From contig JAKJCY010000025.1 of assembly GCA_022706235.1 (NCBI GenBank), forward strand, positions 1-36,575: a stretch of DNA of 36,575 nucleotides, read 5' to 3'. Source of the DNA: Candidatus Hydrogenedentota bacterium (GTDB lineage Bacteria; Hydrogenedentota; Hydrogenedentia; Hydrogenedentales; CAITNO01). Below, piece after piece: positions 8,293 through 16,791 of the stretch. Each line of letters opens with the position of its first letter. Position 1 is the stretch's first letter. Under the pieces are notes generated by a model, which saw nothing but the letters and a program-made list of their open reading frames with translations, ran no database searches and was not told the origin of the DNA. The translations under genes and the position numbers were made by a program.

Positions 8293-10098
8293 ATGTCCAG
8301 ACTAAAAGCGCCTGTGGTGCGTTCAAAAGTGCCTGAGGGCGATACGTGGGATTTAACCCCCATGTTCAAGAGCGAGGCGGCTTGGGAACGGCTGTTTAAA
8401 CGGCTTGAAAAAAGCCTGCCGGAAATAGCGTCCTTCCGGGGCACCCTGGGTCGATCGGTGAAACAGTTACGGCGCGCCCTTGATTTCAGTAATGAACTGG
8501 GGCTGCAGCTGGAAAAGGCGGGTGCTTATGTCCAGCTGAAATACAGCGAAGACATCGCCAACCCGGACTACCAGGCTAAAATCGCGCGCTTTTCCTTCCT
8601 GGCGACGCGCATCGGCGAGGCCTCCAGCTATTTCAATCCTGAAATACAGGCAATCCCGAAGGCCACCATGGCAGCTTTCCTGAAACATCCCCTGCTTCAG
8701 GAATACCGGTTCATGCTCCAGTGCCTGTTGCGATACCGGCCCCACATTCTGAAACCGTCGGAAGAACGCCTGCTCGCCATGCAGGGCGAGGTGGCCGAAA
8801 CACCGTCCAAGATATTTGATCAATTGTGCGATGCCGATATGAAGTTCGGAGAGGTTACCGATGAACAGGGCGCGCGGGTAGAGCTAACCCAGAGTTCTTT
8901 CCGCACCCTGCTGGAATCGCCCAGGCGGGCCGTGCGTAAAGAAGCGTTTCAAAAATACTATGCCGTCATGGAAGGCCACAAAAACTCGCTGTCGGCCGCC
9001 CTGGGCGGCTCCGTGCAGCAGGATATTTATCATGCCCGCGCGCGCAACTATCCCTCCGCCCGGGAGGCGGCCCTGTTTGGCGACAAGATGCCAGTATCCG
9101 CCTATGACGCCTTGATCGATGCGGTGCATGAAGCGCTGCCCGCCGTTTACCGGTACCTGGCGCTGCGGAAGCGCGTCATGGGCCTGAAAAAACTGCATTT
9201 CTACGATACCTACACGGCCATTGTGCCAAACATGCAACGGGATATTCCGTATGCGCAGGCAGTGGATTTGTGCTGCGAAGCCATGGCGCCCCTGGGCGAT
9301 GCTTATGTCAACACCATGCGGCACGGCCTGACCCGCGACCGTTGGGTGGACCGCTATGAGAACCGGAACAAACACAGCGGCGCTTTTTCCTACGGGTGCT
9401 ATGGATGCATGCCCTACATCCTCATGAACTACAAAACCACGGTGCTGGACAGCGTGTTTACGCTTGCCCACGAAGCCGGGCATTCCATGCATTCCTGGTA
9501 CAGCATGCGCGCCCAGCCCTACCAGTATGCCCAGTACCCCATTTTGCTTGCGGAAGTGGCTTCCACGTTCAACGAGCAGCTCCTCGGGCATTACCTGCGC
9601 CGGAATGCCGCCTCGGATAAGGAGCGCGTACTGCTCATCAACAAAGAAATCGATGAAATCCGGGGCACCATTATCCGGCAGACCATGTTCGCCGAATTTG
9701 AGAAAATCATCCATGCCAACGCTGAAGCGGGGCAGCCTCTCACGGTGGAGGTTTTCCGCCACATTTATCGGGAGCTGCTCAATACTTATTTCGGCACAGA
9801 AATGGTGATTGACACGGAACTCGAACTGGAAGGTTTGCGTATTCCCCATTTCTATCGCGCGTTTTACGTGTATAAATACGCCACAGGACTCTCCGCCGCC
9901 ATCAGCATGTCCAGAAAGGTACTGGACGGGAGTACGCGCGACCGTGAGCGCTATCTCACCTTCCTCCGTGCGGGCGGGTCGCAATATCCCCTGGATACCC
10001 TTAAAGCCGCCGGAGTGGACCTGGTCAGGCCGGAACCGGTGCAGGAAGCGATGCATACTTTCACGGAACTTGTAATCGAACTCGAAAATATGCTATAA
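8293..10098 (+). CDS. pepF: oligoendopeptidase F (M3 metallopeptidase)
   Basis: A 601-residue cytosolic protein, the usual length for PepF, starting at ATG after GGGAGATAACC. The zinc site is HEAGHSMHSW (His393, Glu394, His397), with the third ligand Glu421 in LLAEVASTFNE. Both fit peptidase family M3B. It cleaves oligopeptides of roughly 7-17 residues and probably recycles imported or internally produced peptides. N-terminal helical lobe and C-terminal catalytic lobe are both complete. It follows galM by 39 bp and precedes the DUF2961 gene by 32 bp. The three are likely one transcript with no evident shared pathway. Confidence 0.95.
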   Translation: MSRLKAPVVRSKVPEGDTWDLTPMFKSEAAWERLFKRLEKSLPEIASFRGTLGRSVKQLRRALDFSNELGLQLEKAGAYVQLKYSEDIANPDYQAKIARFSFLATRIGEASSYFNPEIQAIPKATMAAFLKHPLLQEYRFMLQCLLRYRPHILKPSEERLLAMQGEVAETPSKIFDQLCDADMKFGEVTDEQGARVELTQSSFRTLLESPRRAVRKEAFQKYYAVMEGHKNSLSAALGGSVQQDIYHARARNYPSAREAALFGDKMPVSAYDALIDAVHEALPAVYRYLALRKRVMGLKKLHFYDTYTAIVPNMQRDIPYAQAVDLCCEAMAPLGDAYVNTMRHGLTRDRWVDRYENRNKHSGAFSYGCYGCMPYILMNYKTTVLDSVFTLAHEAGHSMHSWYSMRAQPYQYAQYPILLAEVASTFNEQLLGHYLRRNAASDKERVLLINKEIDEIRGTIIRQTMFAEFEKIIHANAEAGQPLTVEVFRHIYRELLNTYFGTEMVIDTELELEGLRIPHFYRAFYVYKYATGLSAAISMSRKVLDGSTRDRERYLTFLRAGGSQYPLDTLKAAGVDLVRPEPVQEAMHTFTELVIELENML

Positions 10099-10130
10099 AT
10101 GCTTTAGGGGAAAAAGAAAGGGAAGTAATT

Positions 10131-11720
10131 ATGTTTGATAGGTTTTCCGCAAAGAAGACTATCGGAATATTAATTTTTCTGCTAACAGTAGTAAGCCCCT
10201 TGGTGGCGCGTGCGGAGGGGGATATCCCTGTAGCCTCCACAGAAACGGGCGCATTAGGCTCGCTCATCCACAGGCATATGTATGAGGCACACCGTGCGAG
10301 CAGTAGTCATGAGGACCTTCAGCGCAACGGTGATGCGCGTTCTATCGAACCAGGCGGCACGCTGGTGCTCATGGAGGAATCGGGGCCCGGCATCATAACC
10401 CACTTTTGGAATACCGTCGGGTCCTATGACCCGTTCTATGCACGTTCCCTGGTGTTGCGCGTCTATTATGACGGCATGGAAAAGCCCGGTGTGGAAGTAC
10501 CCTTGGGGGATTTCTTCGGTTTAGGCCACGGTGCGGAACGCCAGTTTACCTCAATGCCGGTTGTCACCTCATCAAATGGCCGGTCCCGTGTCTGTTACTG
10601 GCAGATGCCGTTCCGTAAGTCCATCAAGGTCACGATAACCAATGACAATCCGGACCTCAAGGTGGATTCCTTTTATTACTATCTGAACTGGCACAAGGTG
10701 GCGGAACTGCCGGAGGACACGTGTTACCTGCACGCCCGTTACCGCCAGGAAAGCCCGGCGCAGCCGGGCAACTACCGGATATTGGAAACGGAGGGGCAGG
10801 GCCATTATGTGGGCACGGTCCTGTCGGTGCTGCAGATGGAAACCGGCTGGTTCGGGGAAGGGGATGACTTCTTCTATGTCGATGGTGCTGCGGAACCGCA
10901 GATGCGCGGTACAGGAACGGAAGATTATTTCAACGATTCCTGGGGCTTTCGGGAATTTTCAACCCCCTATCATGGCGTGCCGCTCTATGAAGGCGTCATC
11001 GCGGGGGACCGGGTAAGTGCCTATCGCTGGCATATCGTGGACCCAGTCCCTTTTAACACCTCGCTGCGGGTTGAAATTGAACACCGGGGAAGCATTTTTG
11101 ATGAAGCTGCTCCCTTGACCGAGATCGAGGTGGGCGGCTTTATCGAGCGGTATGACTGGGTCAGTTCCGTAGCCTTCTGGTATCAGTACCCGCCCGCCAC
11201 CACGGATGAACCGTTCCCGCCGCTGGCGGAGCGGGTGCCTCCCTGTAAGATGATGATGGCGGCCGAAATGCCATTCCGTGCAGACCCGCCCCTGCTGGTG
11301 GTGCCCATGGAACCTGCCCTTATTTATTCTCCCAACATCCGCACAGGGAAACTGGAATTCGATTTTGAGGTAGAGGAGGATGGCCGCTACCGATTGGACG
11401 GGGCATTTATGTTTTCGCTCATGAGTGGCGTGTATCAGCCCCATCTGAATGGTACGGCTATCGGCGGGCCCATAGATTTTGGCGCCAAGGGCATGGACCC
11501 GGTTTGGGTTCATCTCGATACGCACAACCTGAAGGCGGGCATGCAGACCATCACCTTTACCGGTGTGGACCAGCCTTCCAGGTTCTGGCGCGCACTTTCG
11601 CCCGCCCGGGACGGTATCGGCGTTATCGGGTTCAGGCTGACGCGTCTTGATACACTGGAAGGCTTCCAGAAAGCCCTGAAACAGGAACGGGAAAAACAGG
11701 CACTGCAAGCGCAACCCTGA
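10131..11720 (+). CDS. secreted DUF2961 protein, GH172-like glycosidase
   Basis: A 529-residue protein with GGGAAG before the ATG and a signal peptide (about 1-28, ending ARAEG). Residues ~40-350 carry the DUF2961 core: EESGPGIITHFWNT, GDFFGLGHG, RSRVCYWQMPF and GTGTEDYFNDSWGF (260-273, with Glu264 a likely active-site acid). DUF2961 founded glycoside hydrolase family 172, whose characterised members cleave alpha-D-fructofuranosides, difructose anhydrides or alpha-D-arabinofuranosides as oligomeric beta-jelly-rolls. A C-terminal beta domain (about 385-510) follows. The substrate here is unknown; a pentose or fructose furanoside is inferred. It shares direction and spacing with galM-pepF and converges on the membrane-protease-like gene. 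Family call firm. Confidence 0.88.
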   Translation: MFDRFSAKKTIGILIFLLTVVSPLVARAEGDIPVASTETGALGSLIHRHMYEAHRASSSHEDLQRNGDARSIEPGGTLVLMEESGPGIITHFWNTVGSYDPFYARSLVLRVYYDGMEKPGVEVPLGDFFGLGHGAERQFTSMPVVTSSNGRSRVCYWQMPFRKSIKVTITNDNPDLKVDSFYYYLNWHKVAELPEDTCYLHARYRQESPAQPGNYRILETEGQGHYVGTVLSVLQMETGWFGEGDDFFYVDGAAEPQMRGTGTEDYFNDSWGFREFSTPYHGVPLYEGVIAGDRVSAYRWHIVDPVPFNTSLRVEIEHRGSIFDEAAPLTEIEVGGFIERYDWVSSVAFWYQYPPATTDEPFPPLAERVPPCKMMMAAEMPFRADPPLLVVPMEPALIYSPNIRTGKLEFDFEVEEDGRYRLDGAFMFSLMSGVYQPHLNGTAIGGPIDFGAKGMDPVWVHLDTHNLKAGMQTITFTGVDQPSRFWRALSPARDGIGVIGFRLTRLDTLEGFQKALKQEREKQALQAQP

Positions 11721-11747
11721 AGGCGGGAAGGGCGGACGCCGCCCCGG

Positions 11748-12893
11748 TTATCCGGGCATCTGCCCTGCGCCGACGCTGAAATTAATGGGGGTGAGTTTAT
11801 TCAACAGCGAACCGGAAAACCCTTGCGACAGGCCGAGCGCGAAGAGGTTATGGGTTTGCAGGAAGAAGAAGGTTCCCAGGAAACCGCCCATGAAGGTGAA
11901 GGCCATCAGCCAGACATTAGGCAGATGGACCAGGCAAAACGCTGTTGCCGTACACAGGCACGCCTTGGTTAATTCCCACCGCGACGTGTCCACGGGGAAG
12001 GCGCGGCTGAACAGCACGCCAAAGTACCCGGCGAAGATTAACTGCTGCACCCAGCCCCAAGTCACATAGCCCGCCCACTGACCGCCGATGGCGAAAGGGT
12101 CCGCCAGCACGGCCAGCCGTTCACCTGCCGGTGCGCCGCGCAGCCGGATGAAATGCCAGGATTCCAACGCTCCGCGGAACGGTTCGAGCACGACCTGGAA
12201 GAACAGGTTGAACAGTAAAATGAAAATGAAGCCACCCAGCAGGAACGCCGCGATAAAACGCAGGCATTTTGTGAAGTTGTCGAGGCGCAGCATGAAGGGA
12301 AACCCCACAAAAAACCACAACAAATTCAAGGCGACAAACAGGGCTGCGATAAATAACAGTTTTGAGCCGATTGTTTCACCGTAATACTGCCCATAACGAT
12401 TGTCTATTTCGGCCCAGAAGGTGACGGCGGCACAAATATACAGGGCAGACAGGAACACCAGCACGCCCAGAACGGTCTTCCAGTGTGCAAGTAACAGCGG
12501 GCGTTCGTTTTTCCAACCCCGGTAATAGCGTACCGGATTGCCCAACCCGCGGAACTCCCAGAAGTACAGGCTGAGCCCGTGCTTTTCCTGTCCGGGCCGC
12601 AAGAAGACCTGTTTTTCATAGCGGTAATGGACCAGTGGAGAGAGCAGGAACATCCAGAGTATGCCGGGGAGGCCGGCCATCAGGCGGAATGCCTGCGTGT
12701 CCGGCTTATCGAGCCAGTATTCGCACCAGACCACAGCCATCACGAGGGCGAACATGGCCCAGGCTTCGATAAAATTCCACCATCGAATGGTGTTCAGATA
12801 GTGTGGGGAGCAGTATTCCGTCCGGGCTGCAATGCCCGCGTCCAATTCGAGGTCGACGGTTGTAAAGGTGCGTTTCAGCTCATTCAGTATCAT
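11748..12893 (-). CDS. CPBP-like multi-pass membrane protein with altered active-site residues
   Basis: A 381-residue membrane protein with about eight hydrophobic segments. The C-terminal ~120 residues look like a CPBP (Abi/Rce1-type) intramembrane protease domain: an FxxxH motif in FCLVHLPN (His323) followed by a glycine-rich helix. The diagnostic EExxxR is replaced by QQLIFAGYF (Gln283, Gln284, Ala where Arg is expected), and the last motif has Gln instead of His (LGLSQGFSG). Rce1 needs the two glutamates for catalysis, so this protein may be non-proteolytic or work by another route. It lies 150 bp downstream of the ptsN-like gene on the same strand. Membrane topology is clear, CPBP relationship likely, activity doubtful. 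Confidence 0.75.
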   Translation of the reverse strand: MILNELKRTFTTVDLELDAGIAARTEYCSPHYLNTIRWWNFIEAWAMFALVMAVVWCEYWLDKPDTQAFRLMAGLPGILWMFLLSPLVHYRYEKQVFLRPGQEKHGLSLYFWEFRGLGNPVRYYRGWKNERPLLLAHWKTVLGVLVFLSALYICAAVTFWAEIDNRYGQYYGETIGSKLLFIAALFVALNLLWFFVGFPFMLRLDNFTKCLRFIAAFLLGGFIFILLFNLFFQVVLEPFRGALESWHFIRLRGAPAGERLAVLADPFAIGGQWAGYVTWGWVQQLIFAGYFGVLFSRAFPVDTSRWELTKACLCTATAFCLVHLPNVWLMAFTFMGGFLGTFFFLQTHNLFALGLSQGFSGSLLNKLTPINFSVGAGQMPG

Positions 12894-13043
12894 ATAAAAG
12901 CGCTCCCTGTACCTTTGGGTTTACGAAGCGGGGCAGGCCCACCACCGGAGGTTCATCCGGGTATCCACACTGTAGTCGCACGGTCAAATCCCGGTATTCC
13001 CGTGCGCCCCGCCGCATTTCCCGGGCACTGGACGGTACAAGAG

Positions 13044-13487
13044 CTAGAGCAGGGCAATGACCTCTTCGACCGTGTGACAGGAGGCCAGCGAGGCGAAAGT
13101 GGTGCGATTGCGCAGCGCCACCATGACCTTCGCCAGCAAACTCAGGTAGTTTTTCTTGGAATCCTTGGGCGTGGCGAACAGCACCAGGATTTGAACCGGT
13201 TTATTATCCAGGGCATCGAATTCAATGCCGTTTGGTGCGATGCCGAGGGCGATGGTAAGTTCGGTCACTTCGGGAATGCGCACGTGAGGGACTGCCACGC
13301 CGTTACCCAGTCCCGTGCTCTGAATGGCCTCGCGTTCCAGGAGCGCCCTGCGCAATGCTTCGCAATCGGTAATCGCCGGGTTGCCGCTCAACGCCTCCAC
13401 CAGCATGTTCAGGGCTTCCGGCTTGGTCGTACCCGCCGGGATAATCCGTATCTGTGAAGGCTCAATAAAATCCAAACGTCCGTTCAT
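13044..13487 (-). CDS. ptsN: PTS EIIA-type regulatory protein (PtsN-like)
   Basis: A 147-residue cytosolic protein covering one EIIA domain of the fructose/nitrogen type (PTS_EIIA_2). The phosphorylation site is the family motif GVAVPHVR with His68. The segments ALLEREAIQSTGLGNG and VQILVLFATP are also characteristic. In PtsN systems, EIIA-Ntr takes phosphate from NPr and controls potassium transport or stress responses rather than sugar uptake. No EIIB or EIIC lies nearby, which favours a regulatory role. It begins 24 bp after the aminotransferase stop with only a weak ribosome-binding site (GGAC), suggesting translational coupling. Confidence 0.88.
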   Translation of the reverse strand: MNGRLDFIEPSQIRIIPAGTTKPEALNMLVEALSGNPAITDCEALRRALLEREAIQSTGLGNGVAVPHVRIPEVTELTIALGIAPNGIEFDALDNKPVQILVLFATPKDSKKNYLSLLAKVMVALRNRTTFASLASCHTVEEVIALL

Positions 13488-13511
13488 ATAGTTATAGTCC
13501 GTATTATTCCG

Positions 13512-14687
13512 TTAAAAGGTTACCTGGCCGATACCGGTGCGCATGCGCGCCAAGGCCTCTTCCAGGCGGTCATCTTCGACCGTCAGGGAGAATCGCACAT
13601 ATCCCTCGCCATTTACGCCATATGCGGCACCGGGCGCCAGCACCACGGCGGCCTTTTCGAAGACAAAATCGCAAAATCCGGCGGAAGTATACCCTGACGG
13701 TACGGGCACCCAAAGATAAAAGGTGCCCTTGGGAACCTCAAACCGCCACCCTAATTCGTGCAACAAGGCCAATACCTTTTCGCGCCGACGGCCGTAAACG
13801 GCCAGCATCTCGTCAATGAACGCATCACACCGGTCCAGTGCCTCAATGCCCGCATATTGAACCGCATTGAAAACGCCGCTGTCGGTGTTGGATTTTGACG
13901 CGGCGATGGCCCGTATGATTTCCGGGTTGCCGCTGGCCATGCCAATACGCCATCCCGTCATATTGTAGGGTTTGGAAAGGGAATTCAGTTCTACGCCCAC
14001 TTCCTTGGCGCCGGGGGCGTTCAAGAAACTGAGCCGCTCCGCATCAAACACAACTTCACTATAGGGATTATCGTAACATATGGCGATATCATAATCCCGC
14101 GCGAAGGCGACCAATTCGTTCAAGAACGACGGCGTTGCCACGGCCCCCGTCGGATTGTTGGGGTAATTCAGATAAAACGCCTTGGCCTGGCGTGCGACAT
14201 CGGCCGGAATCTCGGCAAGGTTGGGTAAAAACCGGTTTTCCGCGCGCATGGGCACGGGCCAGGGCTCCGCGCCGACAAACCAGATGCTCGGTTTATACCC
14301 GGGGTAGCCGGGGTCCGTGACCAGCACCAAGTCGCCCGGATTGACCACGGCAAGCGCGAAATGATGGCAGCCTTCCTTGGAGCCGATGAGAGCGATAATT
14401 TCGGACTTTGGGTCCAGTTTCACCTCATACCGCCGCGCATACCAACGCGCGACGGCCTCACGAAACGCCAGCATGCCCCATTCCTCATCAGTCGGGTAGC
14501 GGTGGTTGGCCTTGTCGCGGGCTGCTTCGACCAGGGCTTCCACCACGCAGGCCGGGGTCGCATCCACCGGGTCGCCGATGGCAAGGCTGATCACATCAAT
14601 GCCCGCCGCCTTGGCGGTATTGATTTTATTCCGGAGGGTCATGAACAGGTACGGCGGTATTTTTGTAAGGCGTTCAGCGGTAAACAT
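13512..14687 (-). CDS. class I aminotransferase, LL-diaminopimelate aminotransferase-like
   Basis: A 391-residue PLP enzyme. I use the ATG at 14687 (TTGGAAG upstream) rather than a GTG 27 bp earlier, because the family N-terminus begins with ERLTKIPPYLF. PLP-binding residues visible are Asn178 (NYPNNPTGA), Asp206 (CYDNPYS), and Lys239 in SLSKPYNMTGWRIG, the Schiff-base lysine. SLAIGDPVDATP near 34-45 is the family's LAIGDPD-type signature. These fit DapL, which makes LL-diaminopimelate directly from tetrahydrodipicolinate and supplies cell wall and lysine. Related aminotransferases for alanine or tyrosine share most of the motifs, so the substrate is likely but not certain. It leads a unit with ptsN and the CPBP-like gene. 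Confidence 0.85.
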   Translation of the reverse strand: MFTAERLTKIPPYLFMTLRNKINTAKAAGIDVISLAIGDPVDATPACVVEALVEAARDKANHRYPTDEEWGMLAFREAVARWYARRYEVKLDPKSEIIALIGSKEGCHHFALAVVNPGDLVLVTDPGYPGYKPSIWFVGAEPWPVPMRAENRFLPNLAEIPADVARQAKAFYLNYPNNPTGAVATPSFLNELVAFARDYDIAICYDNPYSEVVFDAERLSFLNAPGAKEVGVELNSLSKPYNMTGWRIGMASGNPEIIRAIAASKSNTDSGVFNAVQYAGIEALDRCDAFIDEMLAVYGRRREKVLALLHELGWRFEVPKGTFYLWVPVPSGYTSAGFCDFVFEKAAVVLAPGAAYGVNGEGYVRFSLTVEDDRLEEALARMRTGIGQVTF

Positions 14688-15012
14688 AGCGGCTTCCAAG
14701 GTTCCTTTAAACACGCAACGGTCTCTTTGCGCGACGATAATGAAGAAACGTCATTATATCGGCCCTTGGGCAGGGGAGTCAATAGACAAACGGGGCCCTA
14801 AATCCGCACGCAGGGAATGGCGTAGATCGTCGAAGCGGCCTCTTCCGCTTCCATCGTGATTGCAGTCCGCGTGTTCTTCTTGATGCAAAGCGACAACATG
14901 TCGCTTCTACATTTTTTGTCCTTATTAATCGTATGCGGACAACGCGGTTTCTTACGTGCGGATTTTTGGGGGCCTTGTCTTGGAATTAGGCCGCTTATTA
15001 TCTCTTGGCGCT
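14688..15012. other. 325-bp gene-free space with two short hairpins
   Basis: This space lies between the aminotransferase start and the end of the VWA gene; both genes run on the minus strand. It should hold the aminotransferase promoter. Two perfect inverted repeats are visible: GAAGCGG/CCGCTTC (14832-14851) and AAGCGACA/TGTCGCTT (14888-14906). The second is followed by a T run on the plus strand, the wrong way round to terminate the VWA operon. No open frame here looks like a gene. Confidence 0.5.
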
Positions 15013-16788
15013 TTACTCACTGTACGCGGTTTTAATCTGGTACCGTTGATGGAGTGCGTTAAGCGCTGAGACAAGCTCGGGCTGTTCGCCCCGGCGGGAT
15101 ATTTCGCCGATAAGATGGTAGGCCTTTTGGAACGCCCAGTTGCGGGCAATATCCGCATTGCCCGATTCCGCTTTACCGAGTTCCGCCCGGAAAAGGATCT
15201 CTTTTTTGGTGCCGGCGACCTGTCCCGTAATGCGGGCGACGAAGACATCATCTTTTCCCGGTTCGAAGCGGCCATACAGGGTGATGGGGCGCTGGCGGAA
15301 GAAATCCGGAACGACTCTGGGATAAGGTTCTTCCTGGATACCCCGGCCGTATTCCGCTGCAATATTAACGAGCAGGGGGTCATTAAATATGGTGGTGAAC
15401 GCATCCAGTCCGGAACGGGTGTTCTGAATGTTCTCCGAAATACGGGTTTCACCCTTGTTTCGGTAGGCGAGGAGGTCCAAGAGGTAGGTGTTGACGGTGT
15501 TGCCGGAGCCATAAGTGAAAATCGTGTTTCGCAGGCTGTTGGACTCGGTTACCGCGTTAATAATCGTCCGATTGTCCCGTTCTCCCGCAGTAGGGTTGCC
15601 ATCGGTAGCGACGAGAATGATTCCGGGCAGGTTTTCCCGGGGGCGAATCTGGGCGATGGGCAACAGCGCGTTGTAGACATTGGTTTGTCCCCTGGATTCC
15701 AACCCGTCCAGAAACGTACGGGCTTCCTCCTGATTCTCAGGCGTGGCAAATACGGTTGTATCACGAAACGCGGTGACCGTATCGCGGAAGATCAGGATGT
15801 TGAAGGTATCTTCCGGGCGAAGCTTGGCGAGGGTGTCCGCAACGCCCCGGGCGGCCAGATCCAGTTTGCGCTGCTGCATGCTGCGCGAAGCGTCCAGGAT
15901 AAAGGTGATATCTTTGGGGACGGCCTCGATGGCGGCCTCTTTACGGGGCAGGATGCGTAGACGGAAGTATCCGGGTTCCGTCGCGTCGGCCAAGTAGGTA
16001 TCAAGTTTGATGTCTACCAGGTCGTCCATAAACGTGTAGTCGCTTTCCTGGCGCGCCTGTTCGGTTTCTTTTTCGACCGGGGTTCTTGCCGCTGTGCGTT
16101 CCAGGCGGGGAACGACCTGTTTCTCCGTCTCCCCGGACGCCGGCGTGAATACCTTCGGGTCATAGGCGGGCGTTGCCGCATCGCCGTTTTCCAAAGCGGT
16201 CTCTTCCGTGGGCGGGACCAGGGGCCGCGCCAGTAATCCCGGCCCGATGCGGGCCGGTTCCAGCGCGATATCCTCCGGCAGAATGTCCCGGCTGCGCAGG
16301 GCGGGCAAGGTGCCTTCAGGCAGGGTAAAGTCCGGGCTGGGCCGCACCAAGCGCCGGGCGATATCGATATCCCTGCGGGCGGTTTCCTGGGCAATTTCCA
16401 GGATGCGGGCGTCCACACTTCGCACCCGCTCGGGTTCCGGGGCGAGGTCGTGAGCGCGCTCCAGTGTTTCCGCAGCCATACGTTCGGTCAACAGGGGCGT
16501 TTCCACGGGAGCCGCCGTCAGGGTATCTTCGACAGGCAGGGTCCCTTCGGTTTCCGTTGCCAGAGTGCCCATGCCTGCCGGTGCCAGGCCGGTTTTCCCG
16601 TCGGGGCGCACCTGCGGGCGCGGCGGACTGGCGTGCTGCAGAAAATCCACGCGATACCGGTTCGTGATACGGGGAACCAGGCGGTCGGATTTCAACAGGG
16701 TTACCCAGGGTGCCGTCCAAAGCATGACGCCATACAGGGCGAGTGTCAGCACCACGGACAGCATCAATATGGTTCTCCTGCTGAGCAT
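15013..16788 (-). CDS. membrane-anchored VWA-domain protein, last gene of the ExbB/ExbD operon
   Basis: A 591-residue protein starting 3 bp after the TPR gene stop, with GGAGTAGCCC before the ATG. One transmembrane helix (about 8-29) is followed by a long proline-, glutamate- and arginine-rich region (about 45-255), then a von Willebrand factor A domain with a complete MIDAS site: DASRS (Asp299, Ser301, Ser303), Thr369 in QTNVYN, and Asp396 in VATDG. The C-terminus LHQRYQIKTAYSE resembles the end of VIT-VWA proteins. An N-terminal anchor plus an extended linker is the architecture of TonB/TolA transducers, and no TonB or TolA gene is present here. I infer a periplasmic partner of the ExbB/ExbD motor that binds a ligand through a metal ion. 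Domain calls firm, role inferred. Confidence 0.88.
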   Translation of the reverse strand: MLSRRTILMLSVVLTLALYGVMLWTAPWVTLLKSDRLVPRITNRYRVDFLQHASPPRPQVRPDGKTGLAPAGMGTLATETEGTLPVEDTLTAAPVETPLLTERMAAETLERAHDLAPEPERVRSVDARILEIAQETARRDIDIARRLVRPSPDFTLPEGTLPALRSRDILPEDIALEPARIGPGLLARPLVPPTEETALENGDAATPAYDPKVFTPASGETEKQVVPRLERTAARTPVEKETEQARQESDYTFMDDLVDIKLDTYLADATEPGYFRLRILPRKEAAIEAVPKDITFILDASRSMQQRKLDLAARGVADTLAKLRPEDTFNILIFRDTVTAFRDTTVFATPENQEEARTFLDGLESRGQTNVYNALLPIAQIRPRENLPGIILVATDGNPTAGERDNRTIINAVTESNSLRNTIFTYGSGNTVNTYLLDLLAYRNKGETRISENIQNTRSGLDAFTTIFNDPLLVNIAAEYGRGIQEEPYPRVVPDFFRQRPITLYGRFEPGKDDVFVARITGQVAGTKKEILFRAELGKAESGNADIARNWAFQKAYHLIGEISRRGEQPELVSALNALHQRYQIKTAYSE

Positions 16789-16791
16789 GGG

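Noticed and set aside
8884..10056. 390-codon open frame on the minus strand
   Set aside because: Complement shadow of pepF, whose zinc motif is intact.
11721..11747. Bidirectional terminator between the DUF2961 and CPBP-like genes
   Set aside because: Short GC-rich inverted repeats are present but there is no T run on either side.
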